Assembly (NCBI RefSeq): GCF_019970065.1
Contig: NZ_JAHXYH010000005.1
Location: 186,001-250,000 of the forward strand
Direction: 5' to 3'
Source: Chryseobacterium sp. OSA05B
GTDB taxonomy: Bacteria > Bacteroidota > Bacteroidia > Flavobacteriales > Weeksellaceae
Length of the DNA stretch: 64,000 nt
Shown here: positions 33,253 to 41,725 of the stretch, piece by piece
Layout of the letters: every line of letters begins with the position of its first letter
How positions within the stretch are numbered: the stretch's first letter is position 1
Notes under the pieces: generated by a model
The model's database searches: none
Seen by the model: the letters and a program-made list of their open reading frames with translations, nothing else
What the model was told of the DNA's origin: nothing
Made by a program: the position numbers and the translations under genes

Positions 33253-33350
33253 TCACACTTTAGTTTCAACATCTACACCTGAAGGTAACTCTAATTTCAT
33301 TGGAATATCAACAGTTTTAGAAGAAGAATAGATATCCATCAATCTCTTGT
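33253..33350 (-). pseudogene. rpsJ: Displaced 3' fragment of rpsJ (S10)
   Basis: Read on the minus strand, this encodes KRLMDIYSSSKTVDIPMKLE and the following 12 residues to GVDVETKV and a TGA stop. That matches the last 33 codons of intact rpsJ at 38341 with one codon deleted. By my alignment about 12 of 96 compared bases differ, mostly at synonymous positions. Upstream codons have no similarity to rpsJ. The hairpin 24 bases downstream also resembles the true rpsJ terminator. It points to an insertion at the 3' end of rpsJ or to acquisition of a foreign copy. Confidence 0.85.
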
Positions 33351-33437
33351 AAAACCTTGCCAGGCATTTCTTCAGAACTTAAACTTCCAGACATAATTTA
33401 AAAACAGAAATATTTCATCCCCAGCTCAGGTAAAATT

Positions 33438-34667
33438 TTACTTTGATTTTGATGAACTTCCAGCTTCCATCTTCCCGTTTCCTTTCTTAAATCTGTGCCA
33501 CCAGATCAGGAATCCTGTCACGGGTAGTGAGCATCCAATCAATGAAACGATGAAATACAGAATGATACTTGGCAGTCCCATGATTTCGCCTGTATGCAGT
33601 GGTTTGACTAAAGCGGTGAACTGTTTATTCAATGGTTTAGCTGAAAACAATTCTTTGGTTTTAAAGACTCCGGTTTTGTCGAAAGTGATTTCATCCGGAA
33701 GCATCATCCCCAGGAAATTTTGGGTATTCGTCTTGATGACAACGTATCTTGGATTTTCTTTATTGGGAAGTTCGATACTGGTCACCGCTGTATAAGGAAG
33801 CTGCTTGTTGGAAAGCTCGAGAATCTTGTCTATAGATGCTGAAGCTGTATTTTTAAGGTTCTTTTTTTCATCCTGTTTCTGCAGCATATCCTTAAGAAGT
33901 CCTCCGAAAGGATCATCACCGCTTTTTTCTTCGGCAATACGGTCAATCGATGAACCGCCTAAGCTTACAATAAGACCGTTTTTCACCCAGGGATACGTGA
34001 CATATAATCCAGTAACTGCAATAAAGAAAAGCATGAGAAAGGTATAAAAACCTAATGTATTGTGCAGGTCGTAATTCACACGCTGGAACTTCGCTTTAAG
34101 TTTTACGGCGAGTCCCTGTTTCAGGAACTTCAGCTTTTTGGGCAGCCATAGAATCAATCCGGAAATTAACAGCAGACAGAACACCAGGACAGATGCTCCA
34201 ACAATCTGCCGTCCGGCATTTCCCATCATCAGATTTCGGTGAATATCGAGAACAACTTCAAAAAAGCGGTTGGCTCCCGTATCAGCCTGCCCCAGAATCT
34301 TACCGGTATATTGATTATAGTACGAACTTTTATCCAACTGGTTTTCCCGGTAGGAAACGACATAACTTCTGTTTTTGCGATCCGGTATGAGAAGTCCTGT
34401 AAGTTCTTTTCCGTTTTTCAGCAACCCGGCCTGGATCTGATCCGGCGTATGGGCAACGTATGAACCTGCAGTAATATAAACCAGGTCTTTATTGTAAAGG
34501 TCTGTGATCTGATTTTTGAAGGCATACAGACATCCGGTAAGACACATCACAAACACAATACTACTCGACAGAAGCCCCAGCCAAAGATGGATGATCCACA
34601 TCAGGTATTTGATGAATGATTCATTTTTTCTCCGTTTTCGGTAAAGGCTTTTAAATAATGATTTCAT
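33438..34667 (-). CDS. PepSY-associated transmembrane protein (iron uptake type)
   Basis: The 409-residue inner-membrane protein has the PepSY_TM arrangement. A first helix follows IHLWLGLLSS, a periplasmic PepSY region follows, and the helices around DIHRNLM and DLHNTLGFY carry conserved His residues. PLHTGEIMG and a final helix come last. Such proteins are commonly encoded beside siderophore receptors and are linked to reduction or release of iron. It lies 456 bases after the lipoprotein gene of the same cassette and may have its own promoter. The start is the ATG before KSLFKSLYRKRRKNESF. Confidence 0.87.
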   Translation of the reverse strand: MKSLFKSLYRKRRKNESFIKYLMWIIHLWLGLLSSSIVFVMCLTGCLYAFKNQITDLYNKDLVYITAGSYVAHTPDQIQAGLLKNGKELTGLLIPDRKNRSYVVSYRENQLDKSSYYNQYTGKILGQADTGANRFFEVVLDIHRNLMMGNAGRQIVGASVLVFCLLLISGLILWLPKKLKFLKQGLAVKLKAKFQRVNYDLHNTLGFYTFLMLFFIAVTGLYVTYPWVKNGLIVSLGGSSIDRIAEEKSGDDPFGGLLKDMLQKQDEKKNLKNTASASIDKILELSNKQLPYTAVTSIELPNKENPRYVVIKTNTQNFLGMMLPDEITFDKTGVFKTKELFSAKPLNKQFTALVKPLHTGEIMGLPSIILYFIVSLIGCSLPVTGFLIWWHRFKKGNGKMEAGSSSKSK

Positions 34668-34790
34668 TGAGTTTCGGGAGTACGAGGTACGGGTTTCGGG
34701 TTTGAGGATATACGAGTTAATCGGGTACGAGATTCAATGGAGAGTTTGGTTGATTGTGGTCATATCGTTTACAAAATTTGCTATAAAAAG

Positions 34791-34878
34791 ATCTCATGTC
34801 TGAAATCTGATATCTGATATCTGATATCTTGACTCTAAAATTTACCATTCACTTGCAAAGCAAAATTCACTATTGACC
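34791..34878 (-). repeat. Dispersed intergenic repeat, copy 1 (inverted)
   Basis: The reverse complement contains AGTGAATTTTGCTTTGCAAG followed by GTGAATGGT, then a TATCAGATATCAGAT run and TTTCAGACATGAGAT. Both blocks recur at 38137-38256 in the opposite orientation and in swapped order, and the TCAGATTTCAGACAT part recurs at 43928-43955. The TTGCTTCGCAA-type core is itself a short hairpin. Confidence 0.7.
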
Positions 34879-34910
34879 TTTCAGTTTCCGGCAACAATCT
34901 CTTTAACAGC

Positions 34911-34947
34911 AAAAACATTAAGACAGGAAATACTGCCTTAATGTTTT
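34911..34947 (-). terminator. Terminator of the TonB receptor-lipoprotein operon
   Basis: A long stem (AAAACATTAAG / CTTAATGTTTT, extended by CAG/CTG) with T-run on the minus strand lies 177 bases past the lipoprotein stop. Confidence 0.8.
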
Positions 34948-35123
34948 CTAATTAAAATTTAATATGAATGTTTCTTAATTCAGAATGGAAGCACGAAGCC
35001 TGATGATGGAAGTTATCTCAGTTTAAAGAATGACTTTTGCAAACTTTAATAAGTAGACCAAAAAAAACAGTTACCGACTAACATGACTTCCAACTTCGAA
35101 CCTTTGCTAAGTTTAGAACTTAA

Positions 35124-35741
35124 TTATTTTCTTCCCTTAAACTTGATATCTTTTACGATCTCTTCGAACTTCGTATAGTGTTCCGGGGTAAGAGCGGTCT
35201 TGATCGCTGCTTTTCTCTGGGCATCAAATTTCTCCCAGTATTCTTTAGCAAGATCATTGTTTCCGTGATACACATCATGGGCATCATTGAATGCTTTTTC
35301 AAATGCATCGTTGGCTGCATTCACTACTTTGAATTCATCTTCTGAAAGCTGACCTTCCGTTTTGATTCTTTCAAGAATAGCGTTGTCATATCTCGGTCTT
35401 TTTCTTGAATTTTCATCAACGAATTTGTTGAACTTTTCCATCTGAGGACCATCAAGAACTTTAGCCATTTCAACAGACTGCTGTGCTCTCAGTTCTTCAT
35501 TTTTGATTCCCAATGCCACTCGGTCCATATTTCCACCCTGCGCTTTTGCAGCCTGGAAGTTCTGTTCCTGAAGGTCCTGGTATTTCTTAGTAATCCCGTC
35601 AAAGCTTTTCACCTGATCCGGGGTAAGCTGTACTTCAGTTTTAAACTGATTATAGTCGATTCCTTTCTTTTTGTCCCCTGAACATGCAATAGATACTGCA
35701 GCCAGAGCAAAGGCTAAGAATAATGTTTTTACACTTTTCAT
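35124..35741 (-). CDS. Helical lipoprotein with LTxxQ-like repeats
   Basis: The 205-residue protein has a lipobox (VSIACS, Cys20) and a mainly helical mature part with two related segments, LTPDQVKSFDGITKKYQDL and LTPEHYTKFEEIVKDIKF. These resemble LTxxQ/Spy-type periplasmic helices. It starts 18 bases after the TonB receptor stop and is probably co-transcribed. A periplasmic sensor or chaperone role for the iron uptake unit is a guess. Confidence 0.78.
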   Translation of the reverse strand: MKSVKTLFLAFALAAVSIACSGDKKKGIDYNQFKTEVQLTPDQVKSFDGITKKYQDLQEQNFQAAKAQGGNMDRVALGIKNEELRAQQSVEMAKVLDGPQMEKFNKFVDENSRKRPRYDNAILERIKTEGQLSEDEFKVVNAANDAFEKAFNDAHDVYHGNNDLAKEYWEKFDAQRKAAIKTALTPEHYTKFEEIVKDIKFKGRK

Positions 35742-35759
35742 AATGAATAATTTTGCTGA

Positions 35760-37931
35760 TTAGAATTTATAATTTACCTGTACGGCAAAGTTTCTCGGTT
35801 GAATCTGATCGATGTAGCCGCCTCTGAAATATGAATTGTACCCTACAGCATCAAAAATATTGTTGAAGAAACCTCTCAGCCCCAATCCGTTTTTGAAGGT
35901 ATACCCGATCTGAGCATCTACGGTAGTATATTCCGGCATGTTGAAAGGTTTTTCACCAGGCTGTGTTCCGTTGACGTGACCATTTTCAGAATTCGTATAA
36001 ATCTGCTTGAAGTCATCAACCGGCCTGGTTCCTACATAATAAATTCCTGCTCCTACGTCAAGTCCTGTTAAAGCTCCTTCATTAAATTTATAATTCAGCC
36101 ATGCATTTGCAGAATGCTTGGGAGTATTGATAGGAGCCGAACCATTTACAAATGAAGGACTGTCTTTATACTGGGCATCTACATAAGCCCACCCCGTCAT
36201 TACCTGAAGATTGGGAAGGATTTTCCCGATCAGTTCTATCTCCATCCCTTTCCTTCTTAATTCACCTGCCATTGCATAAATTCCGGTACTGTTTCCGTCT
36301 TTCAGAAGTTCATAGGACAAATTATCCGTGTTAATATCAAAGAACGTAACATTGAATCTTAATCTCTCATTAAGCCAGTCGGACTTTATTCCTGCTTCCC
36401 ATTGCTTTGTTGTGGAAGCTCCTACTGTACCACCACCAAGCAATGCATTGTTTGAACTTCTTAATGAAGTAGTGCTTGTATATGAACCAAAAACATTCAT
36501 ATTTTCAATAGGAGAAACCATGATTCCCAATGATGGGTTCCAAGCAAAATCTTTTTCTTTATCAGAACCGATTAATCTGCTGTAACGAAGTCCTAAATGG
36601 GCTTTGATGTATTTATTAAAAGTGATGACATCCTGTGCCATTACTCCCATAGTTGGGGCTACTGCGTTAACGGCATTAGCTGTTGCAAGATTGATATTAA
36701 CTCCTGCAGGAAGAATATTATTAACATCATTCAAAACATTGATCTGGTCAACCTTTTCTGCTTTATAAGAAGTTGTAGTCACATTAGATTCTTTCCAGTC
36801 AAATCCCAGCTGGAAAGTATGTTTCATAAAACCGGTCTTTACATCTGCCCCGATAAAGTCAAACTGAAAGACTTTGTTTAAATCTTCTCTGTCTGATCTA
36901 GTCAGTGTTCGGTCACGTAGTTCATTTGGATTGTTTCTATTCACCGGTGCCAAAGCAGCACCTACAATTTCAGAGTGATAAGAAGAGCTTATATAAGCTG
37001 CTCTTAACTTTAATTTTTCGGTAAGTTTTCTTGTTACCGTTGTAGAGAAATTGAAGGTCTCGATTTTTGCATTATCTGAAGTAAAACCCAGGAACTTCCT
37101 TCCCGGCATTCTGTATATCGCTTCCACATCTCCTTTGGCAAGGTTCACTGTTCCTCTGTCCGGTGTGGTGTTATTCTGCATATAATCCATCTCCACTATG
37201 ATCTCCGTCTTATCATCAGGACGGAATGCAATAGATGGGTTTACATAAATACGGTCTGTATTGATAAATCTTCTGAAGCTGTTGTTATCCTGGTAAGCAG
37301 CATTCAATCTTACGGCTACTTTGCCCTGAGCATCCAGAACTCTCTGGAAGTCTGCTGTGGCTCTGTAAAAATCCCAGCTTCCGTATCTGAAACCAACATT
37401 GGTTTCATTAATAAACTTAGGAACTTTAGTCACTACGTTGATGACACCACCGGCAGAACCAAGTCCGTCACCGATTCCCTGCGTTACTGCAGCAGAACCT
37501 TTAATCACCTGAATACTTTCCACTCCCTGCATGTCCGTAAGCATAGCTCCTGTACGGAAATCAGAATCCATCTGAACCCCGTTCTTTAAAACTGGTACTC
37601 CGCGATACCCTCTGATAGACATACTTTCTCTTGTTCCCCCATAGCTTCCGAACTGGGTAACACCAGGGATGTTTTTAGCGACATCAGTTACAGTCAGTCC
37701 TCCAAGATCTTCAATTACTTTATAGGAGATCACGGAAATACTCTGGATCTGGTCTCTGGTTTTCAAAGGAAGTCTGGTAATGGCTTCAAGGCCTACCGGC
37801 TGTTTCTTTTTTTCACCAAACAGTTCTACTTCATCAATCTCTTTTGATTTTTTAATAGAATCATTCACTTGCTGTGCGTTTACAAAAACCCCACCTAATA
37901 CAAGCAGAGAAAAGGATACTACTTTATTCAT
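35760..37931 (-). CDS. TonB-dependent siderophore receptor
   Basis: The 723-residue outer-membrane receptor has a signal peptide (about residues 1-19) and a plug domain (about 55-175) with VTDVAKNIPGVTQFGSYGG and SIQVIKGSAAVTQGIGDG. A C-terminal barrel ends in the aromatic QVNYKF. The plug/barrel arrangement and length fit the ferric-siderophore (FhuA/FpvA-like) group. The N-terminus lacks the carboxypeptidase-like extension of SusC proteins. It is the first gene of an operon with a lipoprotein, next to a PepSY protein. A Fur-like palindrome overlaps its promoter. Substrate is not predictable here. Confidence 0.93.
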   Translation of the reverse strand: MNKVVSFSLLVLGGVFVNAQQVNDSIKKSKEIDEVELFGEKKKQPVGLEAITRLPLKTRDQIQSISVISYKVIEDLGGLTVTDVAKNIPGVTQFGSYGGTRESMSIRGYRGVPVLKNGVQMDSDFRTGAMLTDMQGVESIQVIKGSAAVTQGIGDGLGSAGGVINVVTKVPKFINETNVGFRYGSWDFYRATADFQRVLDAQGKVAVRLNAAYQDNNSFRRFINTDRIYVNPSIAFRPDDKTEIIVEMDYMQNNTTPDRGTVNLAKGDVEAIYRMPGRKFLGFTSDNAKIETFNFSTTVTRKLTEKLKLRAAYISSSYHSEIVGAALAPVNRNNPNELRDRTLTRSDREDLNKVFQFDFIGADVKTGFMKHTFQLGFDWKESNVTTTSYKAEKVDQINVLNDVNNILPAGVNINLATANAVNAVAPTMGVMAQDVITFNKYIKAHLGLRYSRLIGSDKEKDFAWNPSLGIMVSPIENMNVFGSYTSTTSLRSSNNALLGGGTVGASTTKQWEAGIKSDWLNERLRFNVTFFDINTDNLSYELLKDGNSTGIYAMAGELRRKGMEIELIGKILPNLQVMTGWAYVDAQYKDSPSFVNGSAPINTPKHSANAWLNYKFNEGALTGLDVGAGIYYVGTRPVDDFKQIYTNSENGHVNGTQPGEKPFNMPEYTTVDAQIGYTFKNGLGLRGFFNNIFDAVGYNSYFRGGYIDQIQPRNFAVQVNYKF

Positions 37932-37945
37932 CTGATAATTTTTTG

Positions 37946-37976
37946 CAAAATTATTATTTTTAATAATTCTAAATAA
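37946..37976 (-). promoter_or_regulatory. TonB receptor promoter with Fur-like box
   Basis: The -7 element reads TAATTTTG (37953-37946) on the minus strand, 14 bases before the start. Directly upstream, 37954-37976 is a 23-base near-palindrome (TTATTT-TT-AAT-A-ATT-CT-AAATAA) whose right half, ATTCTAAATAA, resembles Bacteroidota Fur sites. It occupies the -33 spacer, where a repressor would block transcription under iron sufficiency. Confidence 0.5.
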
Positions 37977-38136
37977 ATAAACCTAAGTGACATATCTCAC
38001 CTCGATATGACTAATCATTATCAGATTATAAATGAGCCTCCGTATGTGGTAGAGATCTTTTAACGATACCGTAGCATCATTCAAGGGACCATGTTAAAGT
38101 AGACTTATGGGTATAAAGGATGAAATAGCAGGAAAT

Positions 38137-38256
38137 GTGAATGGTCAATTTTAGAATCAAGATTTCAGATTTCAGAAATGAGACTTTTAAGAAATGGCTT
38201 AAATTAAGGTTAAGAAATGGGAATAGTCAATTTTGCTTCGCAAGTGAGTGGTGAAT
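38137..38256 (+). repeat. Dispersed intergenic repeat, copy 2
   Basis: The element contains GTGAATGGTCAATTTTAGA with TTTCAGATTTCAGAAATGAG, then AGTCAATTTTGCTTCGCAAG followed by TGAGTGGTGAAT. Both blocks match the reverse complement of 34791-34878, so the receptor-lipoprotein operon is bracketed by inverted copies. Confidence 0.7.
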
Positions 38257-38283
38257 CTCTTAATAATAGCCGATAGTTTAAAC

Positions 38284-38313
38284 AAAAAAATCCGCCCCTA
38301 AAAAGGGACGGAT
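38284..38313 (-). terminator. Terminator of the str operon after rpsJ
   Basis: A 10-base stem with one mismatch (ATCCGTCCCT / AGGGGCGGAT on the minus strand) around a TTTT loop is followed by seven T residues. It lies 27 bases past the rpsJ stop and separates str from the S10 genes that usually continue from rpsJ. Confidence 0.9.
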
Positions 38314-38340
38314 CTATAATCATTGCAAAGTATGCAGTTA

Positions 38341-38646
38341 TCACACTTTAATTTCAACGTCTACACCGCTTGGTAACTCTAATTTCATTAGAGCATCAAC
38401 AGTTTTAGAAGAAGAAGAGTAGATATCCATTAGTCTCTTGTGAGCTGAAAGTTGGAACTGCTCTCTTGCTTTCTTATTTACGTGCGGAGATCTCAACACA
38501 GTGAAGATTCTCTTATTAGTAGGCAATGGAATTGGTCCGTTTACAACAGCACCAGTAGCCTTTACCGTTTTTACGATTTTCTCAGCAGACTTGTCTACCA
38601 AGTTGTAATCGTAAGATTTTAGTTTTATTCTGATTCTTTGTGACAT
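38341..38646 (-). CDS. rpsJ: 30S ribosomal protein S10 (uS10)
   Basis: S10 is a small-subunit head protein and also the NusE partner in antitermination. The 101-residue protein (MSQRIRIKLKSYDYNLVD and the S10 signature region GPIPLPTNKRIFTVLRSPHVNKKAREQ) is complete. It lies 17 bases after fusA and is the last gene of the str operon here. The usual continuation into rplC is lost: a terminator and 17 kb of other genes intervene, including a partial second copy of its own 3' end. Confidence 0.98.
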   Translation of the reverse strand: MSQRIRIKLKSYDYNLVDKSAEKIVKTVKATGAVVNGPIPLPTNKRIFTVLRSPHVNKKAREQFQLSAHKRLMDIYSSSSKTVDALMKLELPSGVDVEIKV

Positions 38647-38663
38647 TTTTCTAATTTAAAAAA

Positions 38664-40781
38664 TTAACCTTTTGCTTTAGCTATGATTTCTTCAGCAACG
38701 TTTTGTGGAGTAGCCTGATACTTCTCTAATTCCATAGAAGAAGTAGCTCTTCCTGATGAAAGTGTTCTTAGAGTAGTAACATATCCAAACATTTCAGAAA
38801 GTGGAACAGAACCTTTGATTACAACAGCTCCGTTTTTCTCTTCCTGACCACTGATTGTACCTCTTCTCTTGTTAAGGTCACCAATGATGTTACCCATATA
38901 TTCTTCCGGAGTTACAACTTCCAGTTTCATAATAGGCTCCATAATTACTGGCTTAGCAGCACGTCCCGCTTCTTTAAATCCTAATTTAGCAGCCATTTCA
39001 AAGGAAAGAGCATCAGAATCCACCGCGTGGAAAGATCCGTCTTTAAGAACAACTTTAATACCTTCAACTTCGAAACCAGCCAAAGGACCGTTCTTCATTG
39101 CAGCTTTAAAGCCTTTTTCAATAGCAGGAACAAATTCTCTAGGAACGTTACCACCTTTGATCTCATTGATGAATTCTAAACCAATTTTACCTTCGTCAGC
39201 TGGTCCTAGTTCAAATACAATATCAGCAAATTTACCTTTACCACCAGATTGTTTTTTGTAAACTTCTCTGTGTTGAGCAACTCTTGTAAGATTTTCTTTG
39301 TATTCAACCTGAGGTTGACCTTGGTTAACTTCTACTTTGAATTCTCTTCTCATACGATCTACAAGAATGTCAAGGTGAAGTTCACCCATTCCTGAGATAA
39401 TCGTTTGACCAGAAGCTTCGTCAGTTTTAACCTGGAAAGTAGGATCTTCTTCAGCTAGTTTAGCTAGAGCGTTACCCATTTTATCCTGGTCTGCCTTAGT
39501 TTTAGGCTCAACAGCGATACCAATTACCGGATCAGGGAAAACCATCGATTCAAGAACGATTGGGTGTTTCTCATCACACATTGTATCACCAGTTTTGATA
39601 GATTTAAAACCTACCGCTGCACCAATATCTCCTGCTTCAATATATTCTACAGGATTTTGCTTGTTAGCGTGCATCTGATAGATTCTAGAGATTCTTTCTT
39701 TATCACCTGAACGAGTGTTCAAGATATAAGAACCTGCATCAAGTCTTCCAGAGTATGCTCTGAAGAATGCTAATCTTCCCACGAACGGGTCAGTAGCAAT
39801 CTTAAATGCTAAAGCTGCGAAAGGCTCGTCTACAGATGGTTTTCTTGTAATATCAAGATCTGTTCTTGGGTCAGTACCTTTGATATCATCTTTATCCAAT
39901 GGAGAAGGAAGGTATTTACATACTGCATCCAACATAAACTGTACTCCTTTATTCTTGAATGAAGAACCACAAGTCATTGGGATAATAGATAAATCGATAG
40001 TAGCTTTTCTAAGAGCTTCGTTGATTTCGTCTTCTGAAATTGAATCCGGATCTTCGAAGAATTTCTCCATCAAAGTATCATCATAATCAGCAACAGCTTC
40101 AACTAATTTCTCTCTGTATTCCAGAACTTCAGCCTTCATGTCTTCAGGAATTGGCACTACTTCAAAAGTAGCTCCTTGTCCTGCTTCGTCCCAAACGATA
40201 GCTCTGTTTTTAATTAAGTCTACTACACCTTTGAAATCTTCTTCAGCACCGATTGGTAAAACGATTGGAACTGCGTTTGATCCTAACATAGTCTTAACCT
40301 GGTTTACCACGTTAAGGAAGTCAGCACCTTGTCTGTCCATTTTGTTTACGAATCCCATTCTTGCTACTTTGTAGTTGTCAGCAAGTCTCCAGTTTGTTTC
40401 AGACTGAGGCTCTACTCCATCTACTGCAGAGAATAAGAATACCAATCCATCTAATACTCTCAAAGATCTGTTTACTTCTACTGTGAAGTCAACGTGTCCC
40501 GGTGTATCGATGATGTTGAAGTGATAAGACTTACTTTCAGGTAAAATTTTACCTTGGTCAGTCGGGAAGTTCCAGTTACAAGTAGTCGCTGCAGAAGTAA
40601 TGGTAATACCTCTTTCAGCTTCCTGCTCCATCCAGTCCATTGTAGAAGCACCATCGTGAACTTCACCAATTTTGTGGTTAACACCCGTATAGAATAAGAT
40701 TCTTTCTGTAGTAGTAGTTTTACCAGCATCAATGTGCGCAGCAATACCAATATTTCTTGTAAATTTAAGATCTCTACTCAT
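38664..40781 (-). CDS. fusA: Elongation factor G
   Basis: This GTPase drives translocation and ribosome recycling. The 705-residue protein starts MSRDLKFTRNIGIAAHIDAG with P-loop AHIDAGKTTTTERIL, has G-motifs DTPGHVDF and NKMDRQGAD, and ends with the domain IV/V features of EF-G. It lies 6 bases after rpsG. The tuf gene that often follows in other phyla is absent from this operon. Confidence 0.98.
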   Translation of the reverse strand: MSRDLKFTRNIGIAAHIDAGKTTTTERILFYTGVNHKIGEVHDGASTMDWMEQEAERGITITSAATTCNWNFPTDQGKILPESKSYHFNIIDTPGHVDFTVEVNRSLRVLDGLVFLFSAVDGVEPQSETNWRLADNYKVARMGFVNKMDRQGADFLNVVNQVKTMLGSNAVPIVLPIGAEEDFKGVVDLIKNRAIVWDEAGQGATFEVVPIPEDMKAEVLEYREKLVEAVADYDDTLMEKFFEDPDSISEDEINEALRKATIDLSIIPMTCGSSFKNKGVQFMLDAVCKYLPSPLDKDDIKGTDPRTDLDITRKPSVDEPFAALAFKIATDPFVGRLAFFRAYSGRLDAGSYILNTRSGDKERISRIYQMHANKQNPVEYIEAGDIGAAVGFKSIKTGDTMCDEKHPIVLESMVFPDPVIGIAVEPKTKADQDKMGNALAKLAEEDPTFQVKTDEASGQTIISGMGELHLDILVDRMRREFKVEVNQGQPQVEYKENLTRVAQHREVYKKQSGGKGKFADIVFELGPADEGKIGLEFINEIKGGNVPREFVPAIEKGFKAAMKNGPLAGFEVEGIKVVLKDGSFHAVDSDALSFEMAAKLGFKEAGRAAKPVIMEPIMKLEVVTPEEYMGNIIGDLNKRRGTISGQEEKNGAVVIKGSVPLSEMFGYVTTLRTLSSGRATSSMELEKYQATPQNVAEEIIAKAKG

Positions 40782-40787
40782 TTCTAA

Positions 40788-41264
40788 TTAGAATTTAAAG
40801 TGTGAGAAAGCTTTGTTAGCTTCCGCCATTTTGTGAGTATCAGATTTTTTCTTGTAAGCAGCACCTTCTTCTCTTGAAGCCGCTACAACTTCGTTAGCCA
40901 ATTTCAAAGCCATTGACTTATCGTTTCTCTTTTTAGAGTAAAGGATTAACCATTTCATTGCCATAGAAATTTTTCTATCAGCTCTGATTGGCATAGGAAT
41001 CTGGAAGTTAGCTCCACCTACTCTTCTAGAACGTACTTCTACGTGAGGCATAACGTTTGTTAATGCATCTTTCCAGATTTCAAGGGCAGTCTTTTCAGTT
41101 TCTCCTTTTTTAGTTTCTACGATCTCTAAAGCATCATAGAAAATTTTGAATGCAATTGACTTCTTACCATCAAGCATTAGGTTGTTTACGAATCTAGTTA
41201 CCAATTGATCATTAAACTTCGGATCTGGTAACAACGGTCTTTTTTTCGCTTTTGTCTTTCTCAT
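40788..41264 (-). CDS. rpsG: 30S ribosomal protein S7 (uS7)
   Basis: S7 organises the 3' major domain of 16S rRNA and lies at the E site. The 158-residue protein contains the signature DPKFNDQLVTRFVNNLMLDG and the basic RSRRVGGANFQIPMPI (about residues 78-93). It is 23 bases after rpsL, in the normal str order. Confidence 0.98.
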   Translation of the reverse strand: MRKTKAKKRPLLPDPKFNDQLVTRFVNNLMLDGKKSIAFKIFYDALEIVETKKGETEKTALEIWKDALTNVMPHVEVRSRRVGGANFQIPMPIRADRKISMAMKWLILYSKKRNDKSMALKLANEVVAASREEGAAYKKKSDTHKMAEANKAFSHFKF

Positions 41265-41287
41265 TGCTTCTGTACCTTATTTAATGA

Positions 41288-41701
41288 TTATTTTTTCTTT
41301 CCTTTTGCTGGTGCAGCAGCTGCCTGACCTGGCTTAGGTCTCTTAGCTCCATACTTCGATCTTCTCTGTGTTCTTCCATTTACACCTGCAGTGTCTAAAG
41401 CACCTCTTACGATGTGGTAACGTACTCCCGGTAGGTCTTTCACCCTTCCGCCTCTCACCAATACTATCGAGTGCTCTTGAAGATTATGTCCTTCGCCCGG
41501 GATGTAGGCGTTGACTTCCTTCCCGTTAGAAAGTCTTACCCTTGCAACTTTTCTAAGTGCAGAGTTAGGTTTCTTAGGAGTGGTAGTATATACTCTCGTA
41601 CATACACCTCGTCTTTGTGGACAAGAATCAAGGGCAGCCGATTTGCTCTTCTTGGCAAGCGTGGCTCTTCCTTTTCTTACTAATTGTTGAATAGTAGGCA
41701 T
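41288..41701 (-). CDS. rpsL: 30S ribosomal protein S12 (uS12)
   Basis: S12 lies at the decoding centre and is the classical site of streptomycin-resistance mutations. The 137-residue protein has the conserved PTIQQLVRKGR, TTPKKPNSALRKVARVRL (Lys at the position of E. coli Lys43, in TPKKPNSA) and GGRVKDLPGVRYH. The C-terminus is extended by an Ala/Lys-rich tail. It is the first str gene and has a consensus promoter with a short leader. Confidence 0.98.
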   Translation of the reverse strand: MPTIQQLVRKGRATLAKKSKSAALDSCPQRRGVCTRVYTTTPKKPNSALRKVARVRLSNGKEVNAYIPGEGHNLQEHSIVLVRGGRVKDLPGVRYHIVRGALDTAGVNGRTQRRSKYGAKRPKPGQAAAAPAKGKKK

Positions 41702-41725
41702 TTAATTGCTTTTTATTTTAGGGTG

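Larger units (their letters stand above)
33117..33437. other. Intergenic region holding an rpsJ fragment
   Basis: This 321-base gap contains the GLPGLI promoter, a small hairpin (33204-33229) resembling the terminator after intact rpsJ, and an rpsJ 3' remnant (33253-33350). About 85 bases upstream of the remnant have no similarity I can see to any neighbour. Confidence 0.75.
34668..35123. other. Intergenic region with repeats and terminator
   Basis: This 456-base gap has no supported gene. It contains a CGGGTACGAGGTACGGG-type low-complexity stretch (about 34673-34730), a dispersed repeat element (34791-34878) and the terminator of the upstream lipoprotein gene (34911-34947). Unique AT-rich sequence follows. 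Confidence 0.65.
37932..38340. other. Intergenic region between the TonB receptor gene and rpsJ
   Basis: This 409-base gap holds the receptor promoter and Fur-like box at the left, a dispersed repeat element (38137-38256) and the rpsJ terminator at the right. No open reading frame of interest is visible. Confidence 0.7.

Noticed and set aside
33351..33400. Short frame beginning MSGSLSSEEM directly upstream of the rpsJ fragment
   Set aside because: It is only about 25 codons, is out of frame with the rpsJ remnant and has no recognisable similarity; probably chance.
33351..38340. Integrative element with its own integrase
   Set aside because: The gene content between the rpsJ copies is a receptor, a lipoprotein and a PepSY protein only; no integrase, transposase or conjugation gene is present, so I describe a footprint and not a mobile element.
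38664..40781. Missing tuf in the str operon as an anomaly
   Set aside because: Bacteroidota commonly carry tuf elsewhere, so its absence here is ordinary.
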